A stretch of DNA of 64,000 nt from Natrinema hispanicum (GCF_900111485.1 NZ_FOIC01000008.1:62001-126000); one strand, 5' to 3'. Counted from the stretch's first letter, positions 26,616 to 34,839 are shown. A program made the numbers and translations. Notes: generated by a model from the sequence alone, not told the origin.

Positions 26616-27065
26616 ATGAGCCAAGCGACGCTCGGCGACGACGAGGAACTGTTCGGAGAAGCGGCCACCGAAATGCGCGCGGACGTCGAGTCCTCGCTCG
26701 AAGACGCCTGGGGGGCACTCCCCGACGCCGACGACGTCTGGGAGACCGACGCCGACAACGTGTTGGGTGTGCTCAACGGCCTCAACTCGGCGCTCGAGGT
26801 CGGCGACGCCGAGGCTCACCTCCGCGATGCGAAAAAGTGGTTCACCATGGGCCAGCGTGCCGACGCCTTCGATGACGCTGACGACCTCAAGGCAGAAATC
26901 GCCGACCTCGAAGCGGCAATAGCGGACCTCTCACGGGCGAGCGAGCAGGTCGGCGACCTCACGTCGACGATTCCGGCGCTTCGCGGCACGCTCGAAGATG
27001 CCGGACTCACAGACGACGCAGCTGACGATGACGCGGGCGACGACGCGGACGAAGCCGAGGAGTAA
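26616..27065 (+). CDS. DUF5790-family haloarchaeal protein
   Basis: A 149-residue very acidic protein of a family restricted to haloarchaea. It begins MSQATLGDDEELFGEAATEM, continues with WETDADNVLGVLNGLNSALE and a long helix rich in Leu/Ile heptads (residues about 85-125: DDLKAEIADLEAAIADLSRA) that should form a coiled coil, and ends in an Asp/Glu/Ala tail. Function is unknown; the coiled coil suggests dimerisation. Start at 26616 is set by the TATA box spacing. Confidence 0.8.
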   Translation: MSQATLGDDEELFGEAATEMRADVESSLEDAWGALPDADDVWETDADNVLGVLNGLNSALEVGDAEAHLRDAKKWFTMGQRADAFDDADDLKAEIADLEAAIADLSRASEQVGDLTSTIPALRGTLEDAGLTDDAADDDAGDDADEAEE

Positions 27066-27097
27066 TGATACCGTTCGGCCGACCCGCCGTCCGATCC

Positions 27098-27835
27098 TTA
27101 CCGGTGGTCGGGCCGCGAGACGTCACGCTCGGCGACCGTCTCGAGCAGCCGAGCCAGCGAGTCGGCCGCTAACTCGAGCAGCGTTTCCCCGCGTTGGGCG
27201 TCGCCATCGGCCGGATCGCCGACGACACCGTTTTCCGCAAACTCCGCCGAGTCGTAGGCCAGATTGACGTGACTCATCCAGTCGCCCCAGCCGTCGGCCG
27301 CGTCGGCACGGGCCGTCTCGATCCGATCCTCTCGGACCAGCTCCGGCTCACAGTGGCGAAGCAGTGCTGTCTCTAAGGGGCCGCCGTGGCCCATATCACC
27401 GCTGTGTTCGCCGACGGCTTCGAACCAGGTGAAGGGAACGACGTAGGCATCGCCGGCTCGCGTGAGCCGGCCCCCGATTTCTCGGAGGGCGTCGACGTTG
27501 CCGCCGTGACCGTTAACGATGACGACGCGATCGAAGCCGTGGTAAGCGAGGCTTTCGACGGCCTCGCCGACGTAGTCCCGGAAGGTGTCCTCGGAGACCC
27601 ACATTGTCCCGGGGAACTGGCGGTGTTCCGCGGCGATGCCGACCGGAATCGCCGGCGCGCGCACGACCTCGCGATCGGCGCGTTCGATCCCCGCGTCGGC
27701 GACCGCCTCCGCGGTCAGCACGTCCGTCCCAAGCGGAGCATGTGGCCCGTGTTGTTCCGTGCTCCCCACGGGAACGACGGCGAGATCGGTCTCGAGGTCT
27801 CGAACGTCCGTCCACGTCGCCGCTGTGAGATCCAT
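27098..27835 (-). CDS. arfB: Creatininase-family amidohydrolase, probable ArfB-type deformylase
   Basis: A 245-residue metal-dependent hydrolase of the creatininase fold. Metal ligands are visible in PVGSTEQHGPHAPLGTD (Glu, His, Asp), VNGHGGNVDAL (His) and HSGDMGHGGPLETAL (Glu). Archaeal ArfB, which removes formate in riboflavin/F420 precursor synthesis, belongs here and has this size, so arfB is the best guess; creatininase itself is unlikely. Start at the ATG at 27835 (MDLTAATWTDV); the longer frame upstream overlaps the divergent promoter zone. It is divergent from the DUF5789 gene, 101 nt apart. Confidence 0.75.
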   Translation of the reverse strand: MDLTAATWTDVRDLETDLAVVPVGSTEQHGPHAPLGTDVLTAEAVADAGIERADREVVRAPAIPVGIAAEHRQFPGTMWVSEDTFRDYVGEAVESLAYHGFDRVVIVNGHGGNVDALREIGGRLTRAGDAYVVPFTWFEAVGEHSGDMGHGGPLETALLRHCEPELVREDRIETARADAADGWGDWMSHVNLAYDSAEFAENGVVGDPADGDAQRGETLLELAADSLARLLETVAERDVSRPDHR

Positions 27836-27936
27836 GCACGAGTATACTATCGGCTGTACGTCAGTATGGCGGTTCGCCGGCTCGCATGGCGAGCGCAGGC
27901 CCAATCCGTTTTCGGCCCCGTCGCGTTCCGTCATCT

Positions 27937-28281
27937 ATGTCTGACAAGAGCCGCGAGCGCGGCGTCGAACTCGGCGATTTACGGGGGAAGCTCCAGGACG
28001 AGACGTATCCAATCAGCCGCGACGAGTTACTCGAGGACTACGGCGACGAGGGAATCCAACTGAGCGATACCACGATGACACTCGAGGAGGTCATCGGATC
28101 GCTTGGCGAAGATGAGTTCCAAGACTACGGTGAGGTCGAGGGAGCGATCATGAACATGGTTGGCGACGAGGCCATCGGTCGGAAAAACTACAGCGACCGC
28201 ACACCGCCTGCAATGGGCGAGAAGCGGCAAGACGAGGGTGCACCGGACAATGATGGGTACAGCGAGCAGGAGTCATTCTAG
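27937..28281 (+). CDS. DUF5789-family haloarchaeal protein
   Basis: A 114-residue acidic protein. It has the pattern of the DUF5789 family: a central domain YPISRDELLEDYGDEGIQLSDTTMTLEEVIGSL followed by EFQDYGEVEGAIMNMVGDEAIGRKNYSDRTPP. The ordering of small helices resembles DUF2795-like domains, but no role is known. The start at 27937 (MSDKSRERG) is preferred to an upstream ATG in the divergent intergenic zone. Converges with the ABC transporter gene. Confidence 0.8.
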   Translation: MSDKSRERGVELGDLRGKLQDETYPISRDELLEDYGDEGIQLSDTTMTLEEVIGSLGEDEFQDYGEVEGAIMNMVGDEAIGRKNYSDRTPPAMGEKRQDEGAPDNDGYSEQESF

Positions 28282-28335
28282 GTGCCGCATCGCCCCAATC
28301 CCATCGCGTCGGACGATGGCTGTCGGCCGGCACTC

Positions 28336-30297
28336 TTAGTCGTCGTCGGCTTCGGTCTGTGCCTGTCGACGCTGTGCGCGTTCGATGAACTCCTGTGGGA
28401 GTTCGTCGATCTCGCCGGCTTGCACCCCCCAGAGGTGTGAGTAAAGCCCGTCGTTTGTGAGCAACTCCTCGTGTGTCCCGCGTTCGACGATCTCACCGCC
28501 TTCGAGGACGAGGATCCCGTCTGCGTCCTTGATCGTCGAGAGTCGGTGCGCGATGGCGAACGTGGTTCGATCTTCCGCGAGCTCGTCGATCGACCGCTGG
28601 ATGAGCATCTCGGTCTCGGTGTCGACGTCGCTGGTCGCCTCGTCTAACACGAGGATCGCGGGATCTCTGAGGATCGCACGGGCGATCGAGAGGCGCTGGC
28701 GCTGCCCGCCGGAGAGCTTGACGCCGCGTTCGCCGACCTCCGTATCGTAGCCGTCGGGTAAGTTCTGGATGAACTCGTGGGCTTCGGCCATTTTTGCGGC
28801 CTCAATCACAGCCTCGCGATCGGCGTCAAAGGTACCGTATTTGATGTTCTCTGCGACGCTGCCATAGAAGAGGAAGGTGTCCTGGCTGACGTAGCCGATC
28901 GATTCGCGAAGACTCCGGAGGGTGACGTCTTGGATGTTCTGGCCGTCGATCCGGATCTCGCCCTCGTCGACATCGTACATCCGCAAGAGGAGCTTGAGGA
29001 CGGTTGACTTGCCGGCACCGGTCGGCCCGACCAGCGCGAGCGTTTCCCCGCCCTCGACACTAAAGTCGATGTTCTCGAGGATCGGCTCTGTCGACTCCGA
29101 CGTCTGGGTCTCGCGATCGTCATAACTAAACGACACCTCGTTGTACTCGACGCGGCCGTCGGTCACGGTGAGGTCGGGCGCGTCGGGCTCTTCATCGACC
29201 CGGTTCGGTTCGTCCATCAATCCGAAGATGCGCGCACTCGAAGCGCGAGCGCGCTGATACATATTGATTATTTGACCGAATTGCGCCATTGGCCAAATAA
29301 ACCGCTGCGTATAGAGAATGAAGACGACGAACATCCCGGTACTGAGCTCACCCGAGAACGGACCCGGTGGGCCCGAGATGACCCAGAGGCCGCCGACGAG
29401 AAATGTGATGACGAAGCCGATCCCCGCGAGCACGCGCAGTCCGGGGAAAAACTTGATCCGCGTCCGAATCGCCCCCCAGTTGGCGTCGAAGTACTCCTGA
29501 GAAACGTCCTCGACACGGTCGGATTCGTAGGACTCGGTCGTACTGGATTTGATCACCTGAATCCCGCCGAGGTTGTTCTCGAGCCGGGAGTTGACCGTGC
29601 CGACGGTCGAGCGCACCTCGGCGTACTTCGGCTGGATGGTCTGGATGAACAGATACGTGAAGCCGGCGATCAGCGGTACCGGCAGCAAGGCGACCAGCGC
29701 GAGCTGCCAGTTAATCGCCAGTAGTAAGCCGCCGATACCCACCACCATCACGAGCAGCCGAAACAGGGAGTTCATCCCGTCGTTCAAGAATTTCTCGAGG
29801 CGGTTGACGTCGTTCGAGAGGATCGACATCATCTCGCCGGTCTGTTTGTCGGCAAAAAAGCCCATATCCAGGCGCTGCATCTCGTCGTAGGTGTCGGTCC
29901 GGATGTCGTGTTGGATGTTCTGGGCGAACGTGTTGAACCCCCAGTTTCGGGTCCAGTGGAAGATCGCCGAACAAAGGAAGGCACTCGCGATGATCCCGAT
30001 TGTCAACCAGAACTGGTCGACTCGTCCGGTTGGGACATACGGTTCGATGAGCCCGCCACCTACCGGAAACGCCGCTGCATATGCAATCTCTTGACGGATC
30101 ACGGCGTCGATTGCGATCCCGAGCATCAGCGGTGGCAACAGATCCAGGACTCGAGCGCCGACGCTCGCGATCACGCCGATGACCGCAGCCCCGACGTAGT
30201 TTACGCCGTACTCGAGGAACAGCCGTTTCATCGGGTTCTCGACCTCCGCCCGTTGGTCCTCGAATGGATCGTCCTCGTCTCCGTCGGGGCGATTCAT
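28336..30297 (-). CDS. ABC-type exporter, fused permease and ATPase
   Basis: A 653-residue half-transporter. Residues about 35-330 form six membrane helices of the ABC exporter type (for example NYVGAAVIGVIASVGARVLDL and LLVMVVGIGGLLLAINW). The ATPase domain has Walker A GPTGAGKST, Q-loop YVSQDTF, signature LSGGQRQR, Walker B ILVLDEATSD and the H-loop AHRLSTI. Homodimeric lipid, drug or peptide export are all possible. The start at the ATG at 30297 (MNRPDGDEDD) is preferred to one nine codons earlier. It is a single-gene unit. Confidence 0.93.
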   Translation of the reverse strand: MNRPDGDEDDPFEDQRAEVENPMKRLFLEYGVNYVGAAVIGVIASVGARVLDLLPPLMLGIAIDAVIRQEIAYAAAFPVGGGLIEPYVPTGRVDQFWLTIGIIASAFLCSAIFHWTRNWGFNTFAQNIQHDIRTDTYDEMQRLDMGFFADKQTGEMMSILSNDVNRLEKFLNDGMNSLFRLLVMVVGIGGLLLAINWQLALVALLPVPLIAGFTYLFIQTIQPKYAEVRSTVGTVNSRLENNLGGIQVIKSSTTESYESDRVEDVSQEYFDANWGAIRTRIKFFPGLRVLAGIGFVITFLVGGLWVISGPPGPFSGELSTGMFVVFILYTQRFIWPMAQFGQIINMYQRARASSARIFGLMDEPNRVDEEPDAPDLTVTDGRVEYNEVSFSYDDRETQTSESTEPILENIDFSVEGGETLALVGPTGAGKSTVLKLLLRMYDVDEGEIRIDGQNIQDVTLRSLRESIGYVSQDTFLFYGSVAENIKYGTFDADREAVIEAAKMAEAHEFIQNLPDGYDTEVGERGVKLSGGQRQRLSIARAILRDPAILVLDEATSDVDTETEMLIQRSIDELAEDRTTFAIAHRLSTIKDADGILVLEGGEIVERGTHEELLTNDGLYSHLWGVQAGEIDELPQEFIERAQRRQAQTEADDD

Positions 30298-30394
30298 TGC
30301 ACGGGGCTCAGGGATCGCCAGCAATAAGAATTGCCGACCAATCGAACCAGATCCAGCGTCGGCGGCTGTGGTTCACGCTCGCTTTCGCTGTGGC

Positions 30395-30937
30395 TTACGC
30401 GCTGTCACCGACACCGAGGCTTGTGATGGTCGTCTGATTCGACTCGAGGTCGATGCCGACCTCGTCGCCGACCTCGATCCCGGTCTCGTTCGTGTAACCG
30501 CGTGGCACTTCAAGCACCCATTTCCCGCGGCCGGAGTACTCGAGGTCGTTGCCGTCTTCGTTCGGGCCGGGCGCGCGAGCGTGGTGAATCGTCGTGATCT
30601 CGCCGTCCGCGCTGATAAAGATGATATCGATGTCGAAATCCATCTCGCGCATCACGTAGGTCAGGTCTTGCTCGCTTCCGTAGATGAACAACATGCCATT
30701 ACCCGGCTCGAGGGAGTCGTGATTACTTAGTCCGGTGTAGCGTTCCTGAGGATCGTCTGCGACCTCGACGTCGATGACGGCTTTCGGCTCGTCGCTGTCG
30801 GCATCGTCGGCGACCCGTACCTCGCCGCTGTCGGGCCCCCACGGCGTCGAGACGAGCCCGGCCTGTACGAGGACGACACCGGCGATCGAGAGGATCGCAA
30901 TGGCGAGCAGTCCCTTCCCGACGCGCCCGATTGTCAT
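30395..30937 (-). CDS. DUF192-domain protein, membrane-anchored
   Basis: A 180-residue protein with an N-terminal uncleaved-type hydrophobic helix (GLLAIAILSIAGVVLVQAGL), then a short acidic linker and a DUF192 beta domain (residues about 60-165): ERYTGLSNHDSLEPGNGMLF, YVMREMDFDIDIIFIS and GKWVLEVPRGYTNETGIEVGD. The domain should face outside. DUF192 proteins are widespread; their role is unsettled. The start at 30937 (MTIGRVGKG) gives the usual short cytoplasmic tip. Confidence 0.88.
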   Translation of the reverse strand: MTIGRVGKGLLAIAILSIAGVVLVQAGLVSTPWGPDSGEVRVADDADSDEPKAVIDVEVADDPQERYTGLSNHDSLEPGNGMLFIYGSEQDLTYVMREMDFDIDIIFISADGEITTIHHARAPGPNEDGNDLEYSGRGKWVLEVPRGYTNETGIEVGDEVGIDLESNQTTITSLGVGDSA

Positions 30938-30999
30938 ACCCGATAGCTGCACGGCCAGAGAGTAAAGGTTATTCGGACGGACCTACTCGTCTCGGATGC

Positions 31000-31073
31000 G
31001 GGCTCGTGGTCTAGCTGGTCATGACGCGGCCTTTACAAGGCCGAGGTCGGTGGTTCGAACCCGCCCGAGCCCA
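31000..31073 (+). tRNA. tRNA-Val (TAC)
   Basis: Acceptor GGGCTCG/CGAGCCC with discriminator A, D-arm TGGTCTAGCTGG, anticodon stem GGCCT/AGGCC region with loop TTTACAA (anticodon TAC), T-arm GGTTCGAAC. Its last 21 nt recur exactly at 31183-31203. Confidence 0.95.
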
Positions 31074-31076
31074 CTT

Positions 31077-31106
31077 CCTGCTGCGAGCAACGCCGCGAGC
31101 AGCAGG
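31077..31106. other. Inverted repeat directly after tRNA-Val
   Basis: CCTGCTG at 31077-31083 pairs with CAGCAGG at 31100-31106, with further partial pairing of GCGAGC-like bases inside. It starts four bases after the tRNA and may help end transcription or 3' processing. Confidence 0.45.
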
Positions 31107-31182
31107 TGTGTGATGCGAGCGGCGGTTCGAATAAGAGAAGACGCAGCGCTCGAGCGAATGCGAGAGCGACCGTCTTCGCGTC

Positions 31183-31203
31183 GTTCGAACCCGCCCGAGC
31201 CCA
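31183..31203 (+). repeat. Exact copy of the tRNA-Val 3' end
   Basis: The 21 bases at 31053-31073 (T-arm from GTTCGAAC through the discriminator) are repeated without mismatch at 31183-31203, offset 130 nt. Upstream, GGCGGTTCGAA at about 31122-31132 is an inverted copy of the T-arm, and GAAGACG/CGTCTTC pair inside, so the segment can fold into a long hairpin ending in the copied T-arm. Confidence 0.85.
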
Positions 31204-31338
31204 GCTTTGGGGACCAACAGTGGATCACAGACCTGTCTCCGAGGAAACGTTCTCTAGCGCACGTCACGGACAGAAAGTCATACACCGCCGATCTCGCATG
31301 GGTCCCCTCGAGTACCCGATTCGGCCGACTGCTCGTCG

Positions 31339-31785
31339 TCAGTGTTTGAGCCGCGCAACGTTTTCTCGAATCTGGCCGAGGAGGCCGTCTCCCGATCTGG
31401 GTTGGAGGGCCGAATGCAGTGTCGAGTTTTCCGGTTCGTCCCCCACGACGACCCGGAGATACGGCTCGAGTTGCTCGAAATTATCCGCGAGGACCACGGT
31501 GTGATTGTCCTCGTTGTGCTCGACGACACCCGCGTCGTCCAGCTTCGGGACGTGACACTGGACCGATGAGACGTAGACGCTTTTGTACTCGTTTTTCGCC
31601 ACCTCCTCCGGTGGCACGTCGTGTTCCCAGCCGGCGACTGTCTCTGCCAGCGTCGACAGCTCGATGGGGTCGTCCTGTCCCCGGAGCGCATAGAGGAGGT
31701 ACCGTCGCCGCCGGTTCGCCAGTAACTCGAGGATCGTATCGGCATCGAGTTCGGTAGGTTCTTGACTCGAGGTAAGAGGTTCCAT
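31339..31785 (-). CDS. DUF7344-type winged-helix protein
   Basis: A 148-residue haloarchaeal regulator-like protein. ADTILELLANRRRRYLLYALRG followed by ELSTLAETVAGWEHDVPPEEV and YVSSVQCHVPKLDDAGVVEHN is the winged helix layout of the ArsR-like DUF7344 domain, with the recognition helix around KSVYVSSVQCHVPKL. The C-terminal 40 residues are less ordered. Regulated genes unknown. The ATG at 31785 is the natural start; it stands alone between tRNA-Val and tRNA-Phe. Confidence 0.82.
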   Translation of the reverse strand: MEPLTSSQEPTELDADTILELLANRRRRYLLYALRGQDDPIELSTLAETVAGWEHDVPPEEVAKNEYKSVYVSSVQCHVPKLDDAGVVEHNEDNHTVVLADNFEQLEPYLRVVVGDEPENSTLHSALQPRSGDGLLGQIRENVARLKH

Positions 31786-31977
31786 AACATGGTATTACCT
31801 CCCGGGGCGGAAAAGGGTGTCTTGAATATCCGATAATCCAACAGACGAACGGTAATCCCACATAGACCTCCGTGTATTGTCTCCGTTACTGGTTTTTCAG
31901 TACCATACTCAATATATTGGGCCTCGCTGCAGTCTCCTGTAAGCAGCGTGAAACGGCGATCGCGATTCGAAATCCTT

Positions 31978-31984
31978 TTTTATA
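31978..31984 (+). promoter_or_regulatory. TATA box of tRNA-Phe
   Basis: CCTTTTTTATATC gives a strong TTTATAT box centred about 26 nt before the tRNA, preceded by a CGAAAT BRE-like element. Confidence 0.7.
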
Positions 31985-32006
31985 TCATGGACAGAGATTG
32001 AGGCAG

Positions 32007-32080
32007 GCCGCCTTAGCTCAGACTGGGAGAGCACTCGACTGAAGATCGAGCTGTCCCCGGTTCAAATCCGGGAGGCGGCA
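32007..32080 (+). tRNA. tRNA-Phe (GAA)
   Basis: Acceptor GCCGCCT/AGGCGGC with discriminator A, D-arm TAGCTCAG, anticodon stem CTCGA/TCGAG with loop CTGAAGA (anticodon GAA), T-arm CCCGG-TTCAAAT-CCGGG. Confidence 0.96.
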
Positions 32081-32191
32081 TACTTTTGCGGCGAGCATGT
32101 TCGAGAGTCACAAATCTGCAGCCCGATTGTGATTTTTGAGCCCATTTTTCTGCGAACCAGCGAAAGAGCGGAGTGAGCATTTCTGGGCGGA

Positions 32192-32212
32192 GGTTATCCG
32201 GGAGTCGGTATC
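32192..32212 (+). repeat. Degenerate copy of the tRNA-Phe 3' end
   Basis: GGTTATCCGGGAGTCGGTAT aligns with the T-arm/acceptor end of tRNA-Phe (GGTTCAAATCCGGGAGGCGGCAT) with a three-base deletion and a few changes; the ATCCG core is offset by exactly 130 nt, the same as the tRNA-Val copy. Just upstream, AGCGAAAGAGCGGAGTGAGCA resembles the motif preceding the tRNA-His copy. Confidence 0.5.
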
Positions 32213-32346
32213 CCGAGTTTACGTAATTCTCGCTCGCAACGCGATTGCTCGGCAGACGCTATCAACGTGAAACGTACGCTCGCAGGGTGTCGCCAATCGT
32301 CGTCGCGGTCCCGTTTACAGGCGCTGGCCGCGATGCCGTGGGGACG

Positions 32347-32622
32347 TCACAGCGGTTCGAGACAGTTTCGGCAATACGTAAACGCGGGATCGTTTTCCAC
32401 ACCGCACTGCTGACACGGGAGTCGCTTGCGGTCTCCAGTGGCGTCGTCAGACGCCGTTGGCTCTGCGCCCGTCGTCTCCGTCTCGATATCGTTGTGTCGT
32501 CGCTCGGCCTGTCGCTCGAGGCCGTCCCGATAGATGCCTTTGAGCACTGGGATACTGATCCCGATCGCAGCGAGTAAGAGGCCGATGACCACTGCGGCGT
32601 AGATCTGTTCGGGAGTGGTCAC
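32347..32622 (-). CDS. Membrane-anchored zinc-ribbon protein
   Basis: A 91-residue protein. An N-terminal helix (IYAAVVIGLLLAAIGISIPVL) is followed by a charged linker of about 35 residues and a C-terminal zinc ribbon LPCQQCGVENDPAFTYCRNC (two CxxC pairs). The layout is that of DUF7577-like haloarchaeal membrane zinc-ribbon proteins; the partner is unknown. ATG at 32622. The 260 nt between tRNA-Phe and this gene hold the degenerate tRNA copy. Confidence 0.72.
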   Translation of the reverse strand: MTTPEQIYAAVVIGLLLAAIGISIPVLKGIYRDGLERQAERRHNDIETETTGAEPTASDDATGDRKRLPCQQCGVENDPAFTYCRNCLEPL

Positions 32623-32744
32623 AAAAGTACTACGGCCGCGGGCTGTTTAGTGCTGTCCACTGGTTGGAGCGCTGAACAGTGCCGGGGCTGGCAAACCGCT
32701 CGCGACCGCCAACGACTTTCCCGTTACGTCTCGGTACCCAACCT

Positions 32745-33605
32745 ATGAGCCACAACTCGATCACAAACGAGAGCGAGACGTTCGAGATTGGCGAGACGAC
32801 TGTTCACCGACTCGGCTTCGGTGCGATGCGACTCTGTGGCGAGAAGATCATCGGCGCGCCCGACGACGAGACGGCTGCACGCGAGGTGGTCCAGCACGCC
32901 GTCGACTGTGGTGTCGACTTTATCGACACGGCCGACTCCTACGGCCCGGCGGTCAGCGAGCGGCTGATCGGCGAGGCGATCGGCGATCCTGACGATGTGG
33001 TCGTCGCGACCAAAGCAGGCCTGCTGCGCAACGACGCGGGCGACTGGATCGCCCACGGTGATCCGGACTACATTCGCAACCAGGTACTCACCTCACTCGA
33101 TCGGTTGCGGACTGACTCCATTGACCTCTATCAGTTTCACAAGCCTGACGACGACACGCCATTTGAAGATTCGATCGCGACGTTTGCGGAACTCAAAGAC
33201 GATGGCTTCGTCGACGCTGTCGGCGTCAGCAACGTCTCGGCCGAACTCCTCGACCGCGCTCGCGAACAGGTCGAGATCGCGACCGTCCAGAACCGGTACA
33301 ACCTGCACGACCGCGGGAGCCGCGAAGTCCTCGATATCTGTGCCGACGAGGGTATCGGCTTCATCCCGTGGGCACCGATCGACGGCGATGATCTGGCCGC
33401 ACACGGCGACCTCCTCGACGAGATCGCTGCGGCCCACGACGCGACGCGCCGGCAGATCGCGCTGGCGTGGCTGCTCGAGCGTGCCGATGTCATGCTCCCG
33501 ATTCCGGGCACGGCCAACCGCGGCCATCTCGAGTCGAACGTTGCTGCCTCACGCTTGTCGCTGTCCGACGCGGAGGTGCGGCGATTGACCGAGGCTGCAG
33601 CGTGA
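32745..33605 (+). CDS. Aldo/keto reductase
   Basis: A 286-residue NADPH-dependent oxidoreductase of the TIM-barrel AKR family. The catalytic tetrad is visible: Asp and Tyr in DFIDTADSYGPAVSE, Lys in VVVATKAGL, His in LYQFHKPDDD. IPIPGT-like cofactor binding is seen in VMLPIPGTANRGHLESN. The start at 32745 (MSHNSITNE) is supported by the family length; the longer frame to 32679 is upstream leader. Substrate unknown; no neighbour suggests one. Confidence 0.92.
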   Translation: MSHNSITNESETFEIGETTVHRLGFGAMRLCGEKIIGAPDDETAAREVVQHAVDCGVDFIDTADSYGPAVSERLIGEAIGDPDDVVVATKAGLLRNDAGDWIAHGDPDYIRNQVLTSLDRLRTDSIDLYQFHKPDDDTPFEDSIATFAELKDDGFVDAVGVSNVSAELLDRAREQVEIATVQNRYNLHDRGSREVLDICADEGIGFIPWAPIDGDDLAAHGDLLDEIAAAHDATRRQIALAWLLERADVMLPIPGTANRGHLESNVAASRLSLSDAEVRRLTEAAA

Positions 33606-33627
33606 GTTGTTGTACCGTCGGCACGTC

Positions 33628-33795
33628 TCACTCGCCGACGTAGATCGTCTGCAGCCGCGAGCCACAGGACGGACAGCACAGTGTCTGCCATTTCGTTGGA
33701 TCCAGTCCGCCCATCGTCTTCGTTCGGCGCGCCTCGTCGAACGGGACCGTCTCACCACAGGACTGGCAGTCGAAGGGATCGTCCGTCTTGGTCAT
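33628..33795 (-). CDS. Small zinc-ribbon protein (55 aa)
   Basis: MTKTDDPFDCQSCGETVPFD starts at 33795; a second pair CCPSCG follows, so the protein has two CxxC knuckles separated by about 30 residues and ends SRLQTIYVGE. Small zinc-finger proteins of this kind are numerous in haloarchaea and some affect motility and biofilms, but this one is not known. The longer frame upstream lacks protein-like sequence. It converges with the aldo/keto reductase, 22 nt apart. Confidence 0.75.
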   Translation of the reverse strand: MTKTDDPFDCQSCGETVPFDEARRTKTMGGLDPTKWQTLCCPSCGSRLQTIYVGE

Positions 33796-33970
33796 CGGCT
33801 GAGATAGCGTGTGCACACGTATGGGTGATACTGTCTGGAGGCGGTGGGTTACTGGTGTCCGTGCGTTCCAGACCGGGACTCGGCCCGAACACACGCAAAC
33901 GGGATGCACCCTCGAGAGCCCAGCGATACCTGACGAGTTCCGTGGCTCGAAGAGCAGTCCACAATAGAAC

Positions 33971-33992
33971 GTCCGGGTGCGAGAATCGAACC
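33971..33992 (-). repeat. Exact copy of the tRNA-His 3' end
   Basis: The 22 bases at 34085-34106, the 3' end of tRNA-His on the minus strand, are repeated without mismatch at 33971-33992, 114 nt downstream of the tRNA. On the minus strand GCGAGATCGAACCA, about 50 nt upstream of the copy, is an inverted near-match to it, allowing a hairpin whose 3' arm is the copied T-arm; the loop contains GCGAAGTGAGCA. Confidence 0.88.
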
Positions 33993-34084
33993 ACGTCGAG
34001 ACGTGCTCACTTCGCTGCGCGCGACTCGTCTGGTTCGATCTCGCCTGCCGGCTTTTTCACTCCTCACTTCGGTCGTCGGAAAAG

Positions 34085-34157
34085 GTCCGGGTGCGAGAAT
34101 CGAACCCGCGTCTCAGCCTCCACAAGGCTGAAGGATAACCACTACCCCAACCCGGAC
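34085..34157 (-). tRNA. tRNA-His (GTG)
   Basis: On the minus strand G(-1) pairs with C73 around acceptor TCCGGGT/ACCCGGA, the His identity element; D-arm TGGGGTAGTGGTTATCC, anticodon stem CAGCC/GGCTG with loop TTGTGGA (anticodon GTG), T-arm CGGGTTCGATTCTCG. Its 3' 22 nt recur downstream. Confidence 0.95.
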
Positions 34158-34303
34158 ACGCTTACATCATACCCTACACGCGGTTGGCCTGAAATACGTT
34201 ACGACTCGAGGATCGCGGTGTGCGACTCCGTACCGCGCGATTTCGATCGCACTCCTCGCGACCGAGACGTTTTTCGGCACACGGCCGGTACCACCGGTAA
34301 CGC

Positions 34304-34759
34304 GTGGCCATCACCGACAAGATCTACATCAAGAACCACCGCCAGCTTAGCTCCCAGCTCGAGACGAATATCCCCAAGGGAGCGTTCAAGGGGGCAACGC
34401 TCGATATGCTCTTTCAGGGCGAGGGCCTCGAGAAACTCGACGACGCGACCCGTGATCGCGTCCTCGATTTCACGCAGGACTTTCTCGACTGTGATTGTGA
34501 TAACAACCCCTACTGTGGCTGCCCGGAGCGGAAGTTCATCCAGTACCTGCTCGAGTTGCGTGCACAGGGGCTCGGGCCAGATGCGATCGTCGACGTGATG
34601 ACCGACGACTACATGGTGTATGCCTATCCGGGCGACGTTCTTTCATTTCTCGACAACGCCGTCCGCACCCTTGAGGCTGCGGAGGGCCTTGCCCGCGTCG
34701 ACGGCGCAGACGAGGCCCGCGACGAGATCCAGCAGGCAAAACGGGATCTCGCGCGCTGA
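34304..34759 (+). CDS. DUF5814-like haloarchaeal protein with Cys cluster
   Basis: A 151-residue protein that starts at a GTG (34304), MAITDKIYIKNHRQLSSQLE. In the middle LDCDCDNNPYCGCPERKFIQYLLELRAQGL has four cysteines in fifteen residues, a likely metal site, followed by DVMTDDYMVYAYPGDVLSFLDNAVRTLEAA. The family is conserved among haloarchaea and related to a domain found with archaeal DEAD-box helicases (DUF5814); that link is from memory. GTG is used because no ATG lies upstream in frame. Confidence 0.7.
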   Translation: MAITDKIYIKNHRQLSSQLETNIPKGAFKGATLDMLFQGEGLEKLDDATRDRVLDFTQDFLDCDCDNNPYCGCPERKFIQYLLELRAQGLGPDAIVDVMTDDYMVYAYPGDVLSFLDNAVRTLEAAEGLARVDGADEARDEIQQAKRDLAR

Positions 34760-34839
34760 GTCGCCGCGCGTTCGCACCGTCGGCCGCCGAAACTGCAACT
34801 GAGCGCAAAGTTGACCTGTTCGGCCGGTGACTCGTCGCT

